NCBI GenBank assembly: GCA_902779185.1
Contig: CACZAM010000003.1
Span: 1 to 64,000 of the forward strand
Length of the DNA: 64,000 bases
Reading direction: 5' to 3'
DNA from: an uncultured Eubacteriales bacterium
GTDB taxonomy: Bacteria > Bacillota > Clostridia > Peptostreptococcales > Anaerovoracaceae
Below, in pieces: positions 52,797 to 60,398 of the stretch (positions are counted from its first letter, which is position 1; every line of letters starts with the position of its first letter). Under the pieces are notes generated by a model that was not told the DNA's origin, made no database searches, and saw only the letters and a program-made list of their open reading frames with translations. The translations under genes were made by a program, and so were the position numbers.

Positions 52797-53612
52797 ATGA
52801 AGAACTATTACGGAAAAAACGTGTTTGTGACCGGAGCATCGTCCGGTATCGGAAGGGCCTGCGCTCTGATGTTCGCGAAGAACGGCTGCGATGTCACAGG
52901 CGTATCGAGAAACACTGAAGAGAAGACAGAGAACTTTGCCGGAGGAGGCAGTCTCACCCTCAGAAAACTCGATGTTACTGACGAAACGGCGTCCAGGGAA
53001 TTCATAGAGAAGCTGCCGCAGGTGGATATAGCGATCTTATGCGCCGGCATGGGTGTTGCCGGACCGGCCGAGACAGCTCCTTCAGAGTTGACAAGAAAGC
53101 AGATGGAGGTCAATTACTTCGGCACTCTTAACGCGGCTCAGCCGTGCCTCAGCAAAATGCGCGCGTGCGGGAAGGGACTGCTGATCATAATCGGTTCGAT
53201 CGCCGGAAGGGTATCGATCCCGATGCAGAGCCAGTACTCCGCAAGCAAGTATGCCCTCGAGGCTTTTACCGATGCCGTGCGCATGGAGATGAAGCAGTAC
53301 GGCGTAAAGGCGTGCATCATTGAGCCGGGCGATACGAAGACCGGGTTCACGGCGGCAAGAGAGACGCAGAGCGAAAGTGACGCCGGTTACGGCGATGTCC
53401 TTGAAAAGAGCGTCGCGAAGATGGCTTCAGACGAGCAGAACGGCAGATCGCCTGACAGCGTCGCCAGGGTGGCTCTCGCTCTGGCCGCAAGAAAAAACCC
53501 ACCGGCAAGAGTGCCGGTAGGGCTTGATTACAAAGCTCTTATGATACTGCTCCGCGTGATGCCTGACCGCGCAAAGGAGCTCATACTGAGCAAACTTTAT
53601 CTGCCGAAGTGA
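52797..53612 (+). CDS. Short-chain dehydrogenase/reductase
   Basis: A 271-residue classical SDR. The cofactor motif TGASSGIG begins at residue 12, and the catalytic pair is Y147 and K151 in YSASK, with an upstream Ser in IIIGSIAGRVS. It reduces or oxidises a hydroxy/keto substrate with NAD(P). The substrate is unknown. The C-terminal region is longer than a minimal SDR, with a final helix rich in Arg and Leu (LLRVMPDRAKEL), as in lipid-acting SDRs. It is convergent with proC. Confidence 0.9.
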   Translation: MKNYYGKNVFVTGASSGIGRACALMFAKNGCDVTGVSRNTEEKTENFAGGGSLTLRKLDVTDETASREFIEKLPQVDIAILCAGMGVAGPAETAPSELTRKQMEVNYFGTLNAAQPCLSKMRACGKGLLIIIGSIAGRVSIPMQSQYSASKYALEAFTDAVRMEMKQYGVKACIIEPGDTKTGFTAARETQSESDAGYGDVLEKSVAKMASDEQNGRSPDSVARVALALAARKNPPARVPVGLDYKALMILLRVMPDRAKELILSKLYLPK

Positions 53613-53640
53613 CTGCGCCGGAGTGACCGCACGTTATCGG

Positions 53641-54459
53641 TCACATCGAGTGTTTCTTTTCCATTATTTTATCGATGGCGTGGATCAGCGAATACCTGAA
53701 ACCGGTCTCTTCAAGAGCGCTGATGCCAACGATGGTAGTCCCGCCCGGGGTGCAGATCGCGTCCTTGAGTTCGCCGGGGTGCTTACCGCTTTCCATCATG
53801 TATTTAGCAGTGCCGCTGATCATCTGCGGCACTATTTTATATGCCTGAGCTCGGGTCATGCCGTTCTTCACAAGCCCGTCAGCTATCGCTTCGATGAACA
53901 CATCAACGAAAGCAGGCGCGCATCCGGCTCCCGTTCCGCCGAGAGACAGCAGTTCTGAGCTGAAGTATTCGATATTCGCGATCTGTCCGAAAACGCCCTC
54001 AAAAAGCGCGAGCTGCTCAGGCGTGAGTGAATGCGTGGCTTCCGCAACAATGATGCCTTCGCCAATGGCGATCGGCGTGTTAGGGATGGTGCTTATATGA
54101 TTGAAGCCTTCGCCGAGGTAGCTGACATAGCGCGCGTAGTCGATTCCTGCCGCTATAGAGAAGATCGGCTTGCCCTTTAACGCGCCGGCCGCGGCCTTCA
54201 CCACGCCCTCAACCTGCTGAGGCAATACCGCGACTACGACTATATCGCTCGCCGCCGCGACTTCTTCAGCGCTCGCGCACGCGTTGATGCCGCGTTCCTC
54301 ACATCTTGCCCGAAGCCTGTCCATGTCCCTTGCGCAGGCGAAGACCGCCGAAGGATCCACCACTTTCTTCAGAAGCAGACCGTCGCAAATGGCTCCTGCC
54401 ATGCTCCCGAATCCGATAAAACCGATTTTTGCGTCCCTGATATCCATATCTGCCACCAT
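53641..54459 (-). CDS. proC: Pyrroline-5-carboxylate reductase
   Basis: A 272-residue enzyme. The Rossmann motif is GFIGFGSMAGAI; the C-terminal dimerisation/active-site region contains LSLGGTGAGCAPAFVDVFIEA and SGKHPGELKDAICTPGG. It makes proline from P5C with NAD(P)H. GGAGG lies five bases before ATG 54459; ATG 54447 is an in-frame alternative. It is the only minus-strand gene in this part. No proA/proB is seen, while an ornithine cyclodeaminase-like gene lies at 42932, so proline metabolism may have two entry points here. Confidence 0.93.
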   Translation of the reverse strand: MVADMDIRDAKIGFIGFGSMAGAICDGLLLKKVVDPSAVFACARDMDRLRARCEERGINACASAEEVAAASDIVVVAVLPQQVEGVVKAAAGALKGKPIFSIAAGIDYARYVSYLGEGFNHISTIPNTPIAIGEGIIVAEATHSLTPEQLALFEGVFGQIANIEYFSSELLSLGGTGAGCAPAFVDVFIEAIADGLVKNGMTRAQAYKIVPQMISGTAKYMMESGKHPGELKDAICTPGGTTIVGISALEETGFRYSLIHAIDKIMEKKHSM

Positions 54460-54648
54460 CCTTTCCTCCGGTATCGATATTCTATCACGAAAGACACAGT
54501 GTTTATATCCTTATCGGGGGGCTTCGCGTGCTATAATGGTTTCATAGATTGCAGCGGCTTTGCCGTAAGGATGAAACCATTGATCTCCGGAGGCAGAGCT
54601 CCTCCGATAGAATCAGGAAGCGAAATGAAACCGGGCAAGAGGTGCAGT

Positions 54649-55011
54649 ATGAGATTCAGGAACTTTCTCATAGTCGTGAAGGATATAGAAAAGGCGAAGC
54701 AGTTCTATCATGATCTGTTCGGCTTTGAGGTGCTCGTCGACTTTGACGGCAACATGATCCTCACGGACGGACTGGTACTCCAGGAGGAGAAGTACTGGAA
54801 GGAGTTTCTGCAGAAGGACGTGATCCCTGAGAACAACTCGTGTGAGCTCTACTTTGAGGAGAGCGACATAGAGGCTTTCGTTGAGAAGCTGGAGCGGCTG
54901 TACCCGGATACGAAGTTTGTCAACAGGCTGATGACGCACTCCTGGGGACAGAAAGTCGTCAGGTTCTATGATCCGGACGGTAATCTCATTGAAGTCGGAA
55001 CACCGGTCTAG
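54649..55011 (+). CDS. VOC (glyoxalase/bleomycin-resistance) family protein
   Basis: A 120-residue VOC-fold protein beginning MRFRNFLIVVKDIEKAKQFY, with the second half ending VVRFYDPDGNLIEVG, the usual metal-Glu motif. Start 54649 follows AAGAGGTG; the longer open frame upstream covers the intergenic region and lacks support. The family ranges from isomerases to resistance proteins, and the substrate is unknown. Confidence 0.85.
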   Translation: MRFRNFLIVVKDIEKAKQFYHDLFGFEVLVDFDGNMILTDGLVLQEEKYWKEFLQKDVIPENNSCELYFEESDIEAFVEKLERLYPDTKFVNRLMTHSWGQKVVRFYDPDGNLIEVGTPV

Positions 55012-55025
55012 GGGGAACTCAGGAA

Positions 55026-55319
55026 ATGGCTGACGGCAAATGGGTGATGACAGAGGAAGATTCGAAGAGAGTCGATCTGACATACGGCGGCTCAGGCCTG
55101 CAGAACCTGCATGACCTGCCGAACTACGGACAGCATAGAGCTGTTGACGACCGTGGCGGGAAGGCTGCCGCGAAGTGTGCTTTCTGCGGCTCGGATGATC
55201 TTCAGTCAGGCTTCGGCGGATTCGGCGAGGGCTTCGGATACAGATCCTGCAAGTGCAGAGCTTGCGGAGGATCGACCGACTTCGTGTATAAGGATGAAAT
55301 AGGAAAATACTTCAAATAG
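55026..55319 (+). CDS. Small zinc-ribbon protein
   Basis: A 97-residue protein of unknown function. Two Cys pairs, C51-x2-C54 and C77-x2-C80 (with C75 adjacent), form a probable zinc ribbon around a Gly/Phe-rich turn (FGGFGEGFG). The N-terminal 45 residues have no recognised domain. It starts 14 bases after the VOC gene and ends seven bases before trmL, so it lies in a tight operon. Confidence 0.7.
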   Translation: MADGKWVMTEEDSKRVDLTYGGSGLQNLHDLPNYGQHRAVDDRGGKAAAKCAFCGSDDLQSGFGGFGEGFGYRSCKCRACGGSTDFVYKDEIGKYFK

Positions 55320-55326
55320 GAGATCG

Positions 55327-55797
55327 ATGGCAATACACATAGTTCTTGTAGAACCTGAAATACCGCCTAACACCGGCAACATCGCCAGAACGGCCGCCGC
55401 TACAGACAGCGTTCTGCATCTGGTGAAGCCTCTCGGCTTCAGCCTTGACGAAAAGAGCCTCAGGCGCGCCGGCCTCGACTACTGGCCATATGTAAAACTC
55501 GAGGTACATGAAAGCCTTGAGGAATTCCTTGAGAAATACAAGGGACGCAGGATGTGGCTCTCAACCACAAAGGGCGGCAGATTCCACACCGAAGCGGATT
55601 TCAGGGATGAGGACATGATACTCTTCGGCCGCGAGACAGCAGGCCTGCCAAGAGATTTCATTGAAGCAAATAAGGAATGGGCGATACGCATTCCGATGAG
55701 CAGCGATACACGCCTCAGATCGTTCAACCTGTCGAACGCGGCAAACATAGTACTGTTTGAAGCGCTCAGGCAGCTGGGGTTTCCGGGGCTGGAATAG
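55327..55797 (+). CDS. trmL: tRNA (cytidine(34)-2'-O)-methyltransferase
   Basis: A 156-residue minimal SPOUT methyltransferase. Motif 1 is EIPPNTGNIARTAAA; the knot motifs are LFGRETAGLP and IPMSSDTRLRSFNLSNAANI. It methylates the wobble nucleotide of tRNA-Leu species. Length and motifs are typical for TrmL (YibK). Confidence 0.95.
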   Translation: MAIHIVLVEPEIPPNTGNIARTAAATDSVLHLVKPLGFSLDEKSLRRAGLDYWPYVKLEVHESLEEFLEKYKGRRMWLSTTKGGRFHTEADFRDEDMILFGRETAGLPRDFIEANKEWAIRIPMSSDTRLRSFNLSNAANIVLFEALRQLGFPGLE

Positions 55798-55822
55798 AAA
55801 AAAAGAAACGGGAGGAAAAGCC

Positions 55823-55969
55823 ATGAAGTTTTTACAAGCAGACTATTACAAAGACTGGGATTATAAAAAGCATGCAAGATTCTGCACTGGGCTTTATCTT
55901 GCGCTGTATGCCTTTGACATGACCTTTTCGTATTTCATCATTAAAAAAGTTATGAAGAAGGCGCTGTAA
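55823..55969 (+). CDS. Small membrane protein coupled to the C_GCAxxG_C_C gene
   Basis: A 48-residue protein, MKFLQADYYKDWDYKKHA, then one hydrophobic helix (about 20-40) and a basic C-terminus (KKVMKKAL). A GGAGG ribosome site precedes ATG 55823. Its stop codon TAA shares its last A with the ATG of the next gene, so translation is coupled. No known family is recognised. The basic tail suggests a single-pass, inside-anchored protein. Confidence 0.65.
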   Translation: MKFLQADYYKDWDYKKHARFCTGLYLALYAFDMTFSYFIIKKVMKKAL

Positions 55970-56409
55970 TGGACAGAGCGGACAGAGCGGAAGAACTTTT
56001 CAGAAAAGGATATAATTGCAGTCAGTCGGTATTCGCAGCTTTTGCGGATGTGCTTGGCATGTCTGTTGAGGAAGCGGCAAAGATCGCCAGCCCTTTCGGC
56101 GCCGGATTCGGAAAGCTGAGAGAAGTATGCGGCGCTGTGAGCGGCATGACTCTCGCTGCAGGGTATCTGAAGGGATATGATGATCCTGCAGATTATGAGA
56201 GCAAAAAGGACCTGTACCGGCTCATACAGAAGATGTGCGCGGAGTTTGAGGAAAGAAAGGGCACTATCATATGCAGAGAACTGCTCGGTCTTAAAAAGGG
56301 GGAGGACCAGGCAGAGCCTTCGGTACGCACTGAAGAGTACTATCAGAGCAGACCGTGCATCGGCGCATGCAGGACAGCAGCTGAAATTGCTGAAAAATAT
56401 CTTCTGTAG
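55969..56409 (+). CDS. C_GCAxxG_C_C family protein
   Basis: A 146-residue protein with the family cysteine pattern: C17 (GYNCSQSV), C54 in REVCGAVSG, C102 (IICREL), C130 and C134 (RPCIGAC). The family is presumed to bind a metal or iron-sulfur cluster; many members lie beside redox or metal genes. Here the partner is a 48-residue membrane protein translated in overlap, which may place it at the membrane. Confidence 0.88.
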   Translation: MDRADRAEELFRKGYNCSQSVFAAFADVLGMSVEEAAKIASPFGAGFGKLREVCGAVSGMTLAAGYLKGYDDPADYESKKDLYRLIQKMCAEFEERKGTIICRELLGLKKGEDQAEPSVRTEEYYQSRPCIGACRTAAEIAEKYLL

Positions 56410-56464
56410 CGACTGAAAGGTGCAGATGGGATAATGGGTTTGGATAACAGAAGAGGATAATCTA

Positions 56465-57043
56465 ATGGCAACTGAAGAAAAGACAAAGACATTGGAATAT
56501 GTAGACGGCTATACTGACGAAATAACAGATGAGCTGACTGAAGACGGAGGAACCGCGGAAGCAATAGCGCCGGAATCGGAGGTCAAGTACGATGTCGATC
56601 TTGAGAACAACATCGAATTCGAGGTCGAAACTGAGCCTGCTCCTCAGCCGGAGCCTCAGCCTTACGAGGAGACAGTCACCGAGACTGTCACCGAAGAGGT
56701 CACATATGGCCCGGACTATAACAGGGGCTATGGTTACGACCGCGGCTATGGCTATAACCGGGGATATGATTATAACCGTGGCTACAACAGGCGCAGGACT
56801 GCCTACAGACGCTGCAACAAGCACATCTTCACATGGGTGTTCTCGTTTGTGCTGGGCATGTACGGCGTGGACAGATTTGCCCGCGGCCAGATAGGGCTTG
56901 GCCTGCTCAAGATGATGACATTCGGAGGATTCGGTTTCTGGTACATTGCTGACGTGGCCGTAGCAATACTGGAGGCGTACATCGGACCATACCGCAATCA
57001 GGAGGATCTGGAGTTTGACCAGTTCGGAAGATACACCTATTAG
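56465..57043 (+). CDS. TM2 domain protein with Tyr/Gly-rich linker
   Basis: A 192-residue protein in three parts. An acidic N-terminus covers about residues 1-80. A Tyr/Gly/Arg repeat follows (about 83-112; units GYGYDRG, GYGYNRG, GYDYNRG). A TM2 domain completes it (about 120-175; FSFVLGMYGVDRFARGQIGLG, then FGFWYIADV). TM2 proteins are two-helix membrane proteins of largely unknown role. The low-complexity linker is unusual in composition. The next gene starts 16 bases after the stop. Confidence 0.8.
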   Translation: MATEEKTKTLEYVDGYTDEITDELTEDGGTAEAIAPESEVKYDVDLENNIEFEVETEPAPQPEPQPYEETVTETVTEEVTYGPDYNRGYGYDRGYGYNRGYDYNRGYNRRRTAYRRCNKHIFTWVFSFVLGMYGVDRFARGQIGLGLLKMMTFGGFGFWYIADVAVAILEAYIGPYRNQEDLEFDQFGRYTY

Positions 57044-57059
57044 AAAGGGGACGGAGATA

Positions 57060-57632
57060 ATGCTTACACTTGAAAGAGCAAAGGAACTCAATGACGCTGT
57101 GGTAACTGAGGAGCATCTCAGGATTCACGCACTTAATGTAATGGCTGCCATGGGCGCTATGGCTGAGCACTTCGGCGAAGACAAGGAGCACTGGATGGCG
57201 GTCGGATATCTGCATGACTACGACTATGAGCAGTATCCGGAAGAGCACCTGCTTCACACTGAGCAGCCGCTGCTCGACGCGGGAGTAGACCCTGAGGATG
57301 TGCGCGCGATACTCGCGCATGGCTATGGTCTGATCAACGATGTAGAGCCGCTCACAAACATGGAAAAGTCGCTATACACTGTTGATGAGCTGACAGGAAT
57401 AATCCAGGCATACGCCATACTCAGAGGAGAAGGCATCATCGGCATGCAGCCTAAGGGCTTCATGAAGAGGTTCAAGGATAAGAGGTTCGCCGCCAAATGC
57501 GACCGCGAGCTGATAAAAGACGGCTGTGCGCGCCTCGGAATGGAGCTCCGCGATGTGGCAGAGATCTGCATCAGAGGAATGGAGGAGCACGCGGAAGAGC
57601 TCGGACTGCTGGGAAAAGAAGCCGAGCAATAA
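57060..57632 (+). CDS. HD-domain phosphohydrolase family protein
   Basis: A 190-residue protein with an HD-type metal site: an early His (EHLRIHALNV), then H52-D53 in GYLHDYDYEQYPEEH, followed by a second His segment (ILAHGYGLIND). It is typical of small HDIG-like hydrolases acting on nucleotides or phosphoesters. The substrate is unknown. ATG 57060 follows AAAGGGGAC; a longer open frame from 57015 overlaps the TM2 gene. The EamA gene follows 12 bases later. Confidence 0.82.
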   Translation: MLTLERAKELNDAVVTEEHLRIHALNVMAAMGAMAEHFGEDKEHWMAVGYLHDYDYEQYPEEHLLHTEQPLLDAGVDPEDVRAILAHGYGLINDVEPLTNMEKSLYTVDELTGIIQAYAILRGEGIIGMQPKGFMKRFKDKRFAAKCDRELIKDGCARLGMELRDVAEICIRGMEEHAEELGLLGKEAEQ

Positions 57633-57644
57633 CGGGGCAGGAGA

Positions 57645-58535
57645 ATGGATAATAACAGAAAGGGCGCGCTGCTGATAATCCTGGCAGGTACCTGCTGGGG
57701 TGTGATCAGCATATTCATAAATTACCTTTCTGCAGCAGGTCTCGGCGAGATGCAGATATCGTTTCTGAGGCAGTTTTTCGCCGTGCTGGTATTCGCCCTG
57801 GTCATGCTGACCCGTGACCGTACGAAGTTCAGGATCCCCGTGAAAGACCTCGGCCTTATCATGCTGGTCGGTTTTATCAACGGTGTGCTGTTCAACTTCC
57901 TGTATTTTTACACGATAGTTCACAGCCGGGCATCCATTGCCGTGGTGCTGCTGTACACTTCGCCGGTGTTCGTCATAATCCTCGCGAGGATATTCTTTAA
58001 AGAGAAGATAACGAGGAACAAATTCATCGCGCTGGTGCTGACGGTCGTCGGCTGCGTATTCGTGACCGGAGTGCTGGGAGAGGGATACACACCGCCGGCG
58101 GCAGCTATACTGACGGGGGTGCTGACAGGCCTTGCCTACGCGCTCAACAACATACTGACCAGTGCGGCCGTGAAGAAAAACGATCCGCTGACAGTTACGA
58201 TGTATACACTGCTTTTCAGTTTTATGTTCCTGATACCGTTCAGCGGACTGAACAGCCTGACAGCGATGTGCAGGGCAAATCCGATGATACTGGCCGTTGC
58301 CTTTCTGATGTGCCTGGTGACCGCGGTGCTCGCACAGTACTTTTTCTCGGTCGGACTCAAGCTTATCGAGAGCGGCAAGGCGGCCATATACGGAGCAACT
58401 GAACCGATAGTAGGCTCCCTGGTCGGCATATTCATATTCCACGAGGAATCTAATCTGATGAAGATCATCGGAATAATAATGGTGATCGCGGCGATACTGA
58501 TTATCGGCAAAAGCGATGCAGAGAAAGGGGAATAA
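57645..58535 (+). CDS. EamA/DMT family transporter
   Basis: A 296-residue membrane protein with ten predicted helices in two EamA repeats. The first repeat starts ILAGTCWGVISIFINYL and the second ends GATEPIVGSLVGIFIFHE, a typical end-of-repeat motif. It probably moves an amino acid or metabolite. It is the second DMT transporter in the window (the other is at 34505-35413). The Ca2+/H+ exchanger gene starts six bases after its stop. Confidence 0.9.
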   Translation: MDNNRKGALLIILAGTCWGVISIFINYLSAAGLGEMQISFLRQFFAVLVFALVMLTRDRTKFRIPVKDLGLIMLVGFINGVLFNFLYFYTIVHSRASIAVVLLYTSPVFVIILARIFFKEKITRNKFIALVLTVVGCVFVTGVLGEGYTPPAAAILTGVLTGLAYALNNILTSAAVKKNDPLTVTMYTLLFSFMFLIPFSGLNSLTAMCRANPMILAVAFLMCLVTAVLAQYFFSVGLKLIESGKAAIYGATEPIVGSLVGIFIFHEESNLMKIIGIIMVIAAILIIGKSDAEKGE

Positions 58536-58541
58536 AACCAG

Positions 58542-59588
58542 ATGAAATATCTATACATACTTCTGGTATTCATACCGGTGACAATATACGGAGCAATAGC
58601 GGGTTTCTCTGATCCGCTGCTCTTTGTATTCAGTTCGCTGGCGATAATCCCGCTGGCGGGAGTGATGGGCAAGGCTACAGATGACATTGCCTGCTTCGCC
58701 GGGCAAAAGATAGGCGGTCTTCTGAATGCCACATTCGGGAACGCGACCGAGCTCATCATCGCTTTTGTCGCAATGAAGGAAGGCATGTTCGATGTCGTGA
58801 AAGCATCGCTTGCGGGCTCCGTGATCGGAAACATCCTGCTGGTGCTCGGAATGTCGATGCTTCTCGGCGGAATAAAGCATAAAATACAGAAATTCAACAT
58901 TCATTCGATAAATATCACCTCGAGCATGCTCCTGTTTTCAGTGCTGGGGCTGGGCATACCGGCGATCTTCACGCACGCGCTGCCTGAGTCAAGCCTTACA
59001 ACAGAGTACGAGGGATTCAGCGTCGTCGTAGCGCTGCTGATGCTGCTGATATATGCGATGCAGTTCGTGTTCACGTTTGTGACTCACCGCACTCTCTACG
59101 AAGAATCCGTGCCTGATGAAGAGGAGCACAAAGCGGCGAGCCTGCCGCGCGCGATCATACTGCTGCTCGCGTCGACAGTCTGCATCGCAGTGATCTCAGA
59201 GATCTTCGTAGGGACTGTGGAGCCTATGGCGGAGAGCGCCGGCCTTCACACGGCCTTTGTAGGAATCATACTGGTGCCGATAATCGGCAACGCCGCAGAG
59301 CATTCATCCGCGATAATCATGGCCATGAAGGACAAGATGAACGCCGCGATCGAGATCGCGCTGGGCTCCAGCCTGCAGATCATCCTGTTCGTTATACCTG
59401 TGCTGACTCTGCTCAGCCTGTTCTTCACGCCGATGAGCATAATTTTCACTCCGTTCGAGCTGGTCGCAGTCACAGGCTCCGTGCTGATCGCGAACCGCGT
59501 GGCGTCGGACGGAGAGTCGAACTGGCTGGAGGGGCTTCAGCTGGTGACCGTATACCTCATGATAGGTACCGCGTTCTTCTTTGTCTAG
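58542..59588 (+). CDS. Calcium/proton exchanger (CAX family)
   Basis: A 348-residue antiporter with eleven predicted helices in two halves. Each half carries the cation-binding acidic motif: GNATE (E70) and GNAAE (E253), with ATFGNATELIIAFVA and IALGSSLQI nearby. It uses the proton gradient to extrude Ca2+. With the P-type Ca2+ ATPase at 531 it gives the organism two calcium exit routes. A strong hairpin terminator follows. Confidence 0.94.
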   Translation: MKYLYILLVFIPVTIYGAIAGFSDPLLFVFSSLAIIPLAGVMGKATDDIACFAGQKIGGLLNATFGNATELIIAFVAMKEGMFDVVKASLAGSVIGNILLVLGMSMLLGGIKHKIQKFNIHSINITSSMLLFSVLGLGIPAIFTHALPESSLTTEYEGFSVVVALLMLLIYAMQFVFTFVTHRTLYEESVPDEEEHKAASLPRAIILLLASTVCIAVISEIFVGTVEPMAESAGLHTAFVGIILVPIIGNAAEHSSAIIMAMKDKMNAAIEIALGSSLQIILFVIPVLTLLSLFFTPMSIIFTPFELVAVTGSVLIANRVASDGESNWLEGLQLVTVYLMIGTAFFFV

Positions 59589-59622
59589 TTATTGAGCAAA
59601 GGTTTATTGACAAGATGCGAAG

Positions 59623-59649
59623 CGGGGCAGCATCTCAGATGCCGCCCCG
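59623..59649 (+). terminator. Terminator after the Ca2+/H+ exchanger
   Basis: CGGGGC plus GCAT (59623-59633, one mismatch) pairs with ATGC plus GCCCCG (59639-59649) around CTCAG. A modest T-rich tail follows. It also lies just downstream of the convergent minus-strand gene ending at 59684. Confidence 0.75.
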
Positions 59650-59683
59650 TATTGTTTTGCCTGTATTCAGTTTTCACAATATA

Positions 59684-60223
59684 TTAGTTGCCTGCCTTGA
59701 TGGATTCAGCCTCAGCCTCGACCTCTTTGCGGAGCTCATTCACTTCTTTTCTGTGATCGATCTCCGCCGCGATCTTCTCCCTGCGGATCTCTTTCTCCAT
59801 CCTGTGAGCGCTGATAGTCTCTTCGGTTTTATCCTTAACGGCCTCCTTGACCTCGCGGGCCTCGGTCTTTACCTGCTTTCTAAGCTCCTTAAGCTCTTCC
59901 TTTTCAGCTTTGGCTGCCTTCTTCAGTTCTTTTCTGAGTTCATCCATGTCATCATACCTCTCTTTCACTCTTCTGTAAAAAGTATTAGGTTTAAGGTCCA
60001 GCTCCTGCATTGCTGCACGGGCAGTTATTTCTCCACTCTGCCAGCGCCGCACCACACGGTCAAACAGATCATCATCGAGAGCGATCGGCTTACGTCCCTT
60101 ACCTTTCTTCCTGATGGTCTCTGCAAGCTCCCGGAGCTGTCTTCCTGTGAGCGTGACACTGTCATCGTCTTTTATCTTTTCAAGTAGTTCGTCTATCTTA
60201 TCGGGGTCATAGATGTACATCAT
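59684..60223 (-). CDS. HTH protein with long charged coiled-coil
   Basis: A 179-residue protein. ATG 60223 is fixed by GGGAGGG six bases upstream; the longer open frame runs through the promoter and is not used. Residues about 22-40 form a helix. Residues 41-87 (KGRKPIALDDDLFDRVV, then EITARAAMQELDLKPNTFYR) resemble the resolvase/transposase-type helix-turn-helix. Residues about 90-175 are a highly charged Lys/Glu/Arg heptad region, a likely coiled-coil. No recombinase catalytic domain is present. Three TGTGTCAA-type sites overlap its own promoter, so it probably represses itself. Its further role is unknown. Confidence 0.75.
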   Translation of the reverse strand: MMYIYDPDKIDELLEKIKDDDSVTLTGRQLRELAETIRKKGKGRKPIALDDDLFDRVVRRWQSGEITARAAMQELDLKPNTFYRRVKERYDDMDELRKELKKAAKAEKEELKELRKQVKTEAREVKEAVKDKTEETISAHRMEKEIRREKIAAEIDHRKEVNELRKEVEAEAESIKAGN

Positions 60224-60250
60224 TTTTTGCCCTCCCTTGCGACAGTTGGG

Positions 60251-60279
60251 AGTATAAATCTTTTGCAACAGTGTGTCAA
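60251..60279 (-). promoter_or_regulatory. Perfect promoter of the HTH/coiled-coil gene
   Basis: Read on the minus strand: TTGACA (60274-60279), a 17-base spacer, TATACT (60251-60256). The -35 lies inside the operator palindrome. Confidence 0.85.
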
Positions 60280-60321
60280 TATATATTTGACACATTTCAC
60301 AAATATTACATATTTGACACA
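60272..60321. promoter_or_regulatory. Operator array TGTGTCAA / TTGACACA
   Basis: A perfect palindrome, TGTGTCAA (60272-60279), seven AT bases, TTGACACA (60287-60294), and a third TTGACACA at 60314-60321 in the same direction as the second. The third half-site begins 27 bases after the second. The palindrome covers the -35 box of the minus-strand HTH gene and lies about 75 bases from the -10 of the divergent kinase gene. Confidence 0.75.
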
Positions 60322-60368
60322 CTTTTGCCATTTTTAGCTATGAAAGGTGAAAAAAACGCTCGTACGTG

Positions 60369-60374
60369 TATAAT
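60369..60374 (+). promoter_or_regulatory. -10 box of the PfkB kinase gene
   Basis: A perfect TATAAT 25 bases before the ATG at 60399. The -35 is poor (GGTGAA at 17 spacing). It faces away from the HTH gene promoter. Confidence 0.45.
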
Positions 60375-60398
60375 ACTAATAGAAGAGGTGAGAAACAG

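Noticed and set aside
59684-60223. A serine recombinase or transposase remnant
   Set aside because: Only an HTH resembles resolvases; there is no catalytic Ser domain or its debris, the frame is intact and the promoter is excellent.
60224-60331. An N-terminal extension of the HTH/coiled-coil gene beginning MAKVCQIC
   Set aside because: It runs through the promoter and operators; the strong GGGAGGG site supports the start at 60223.
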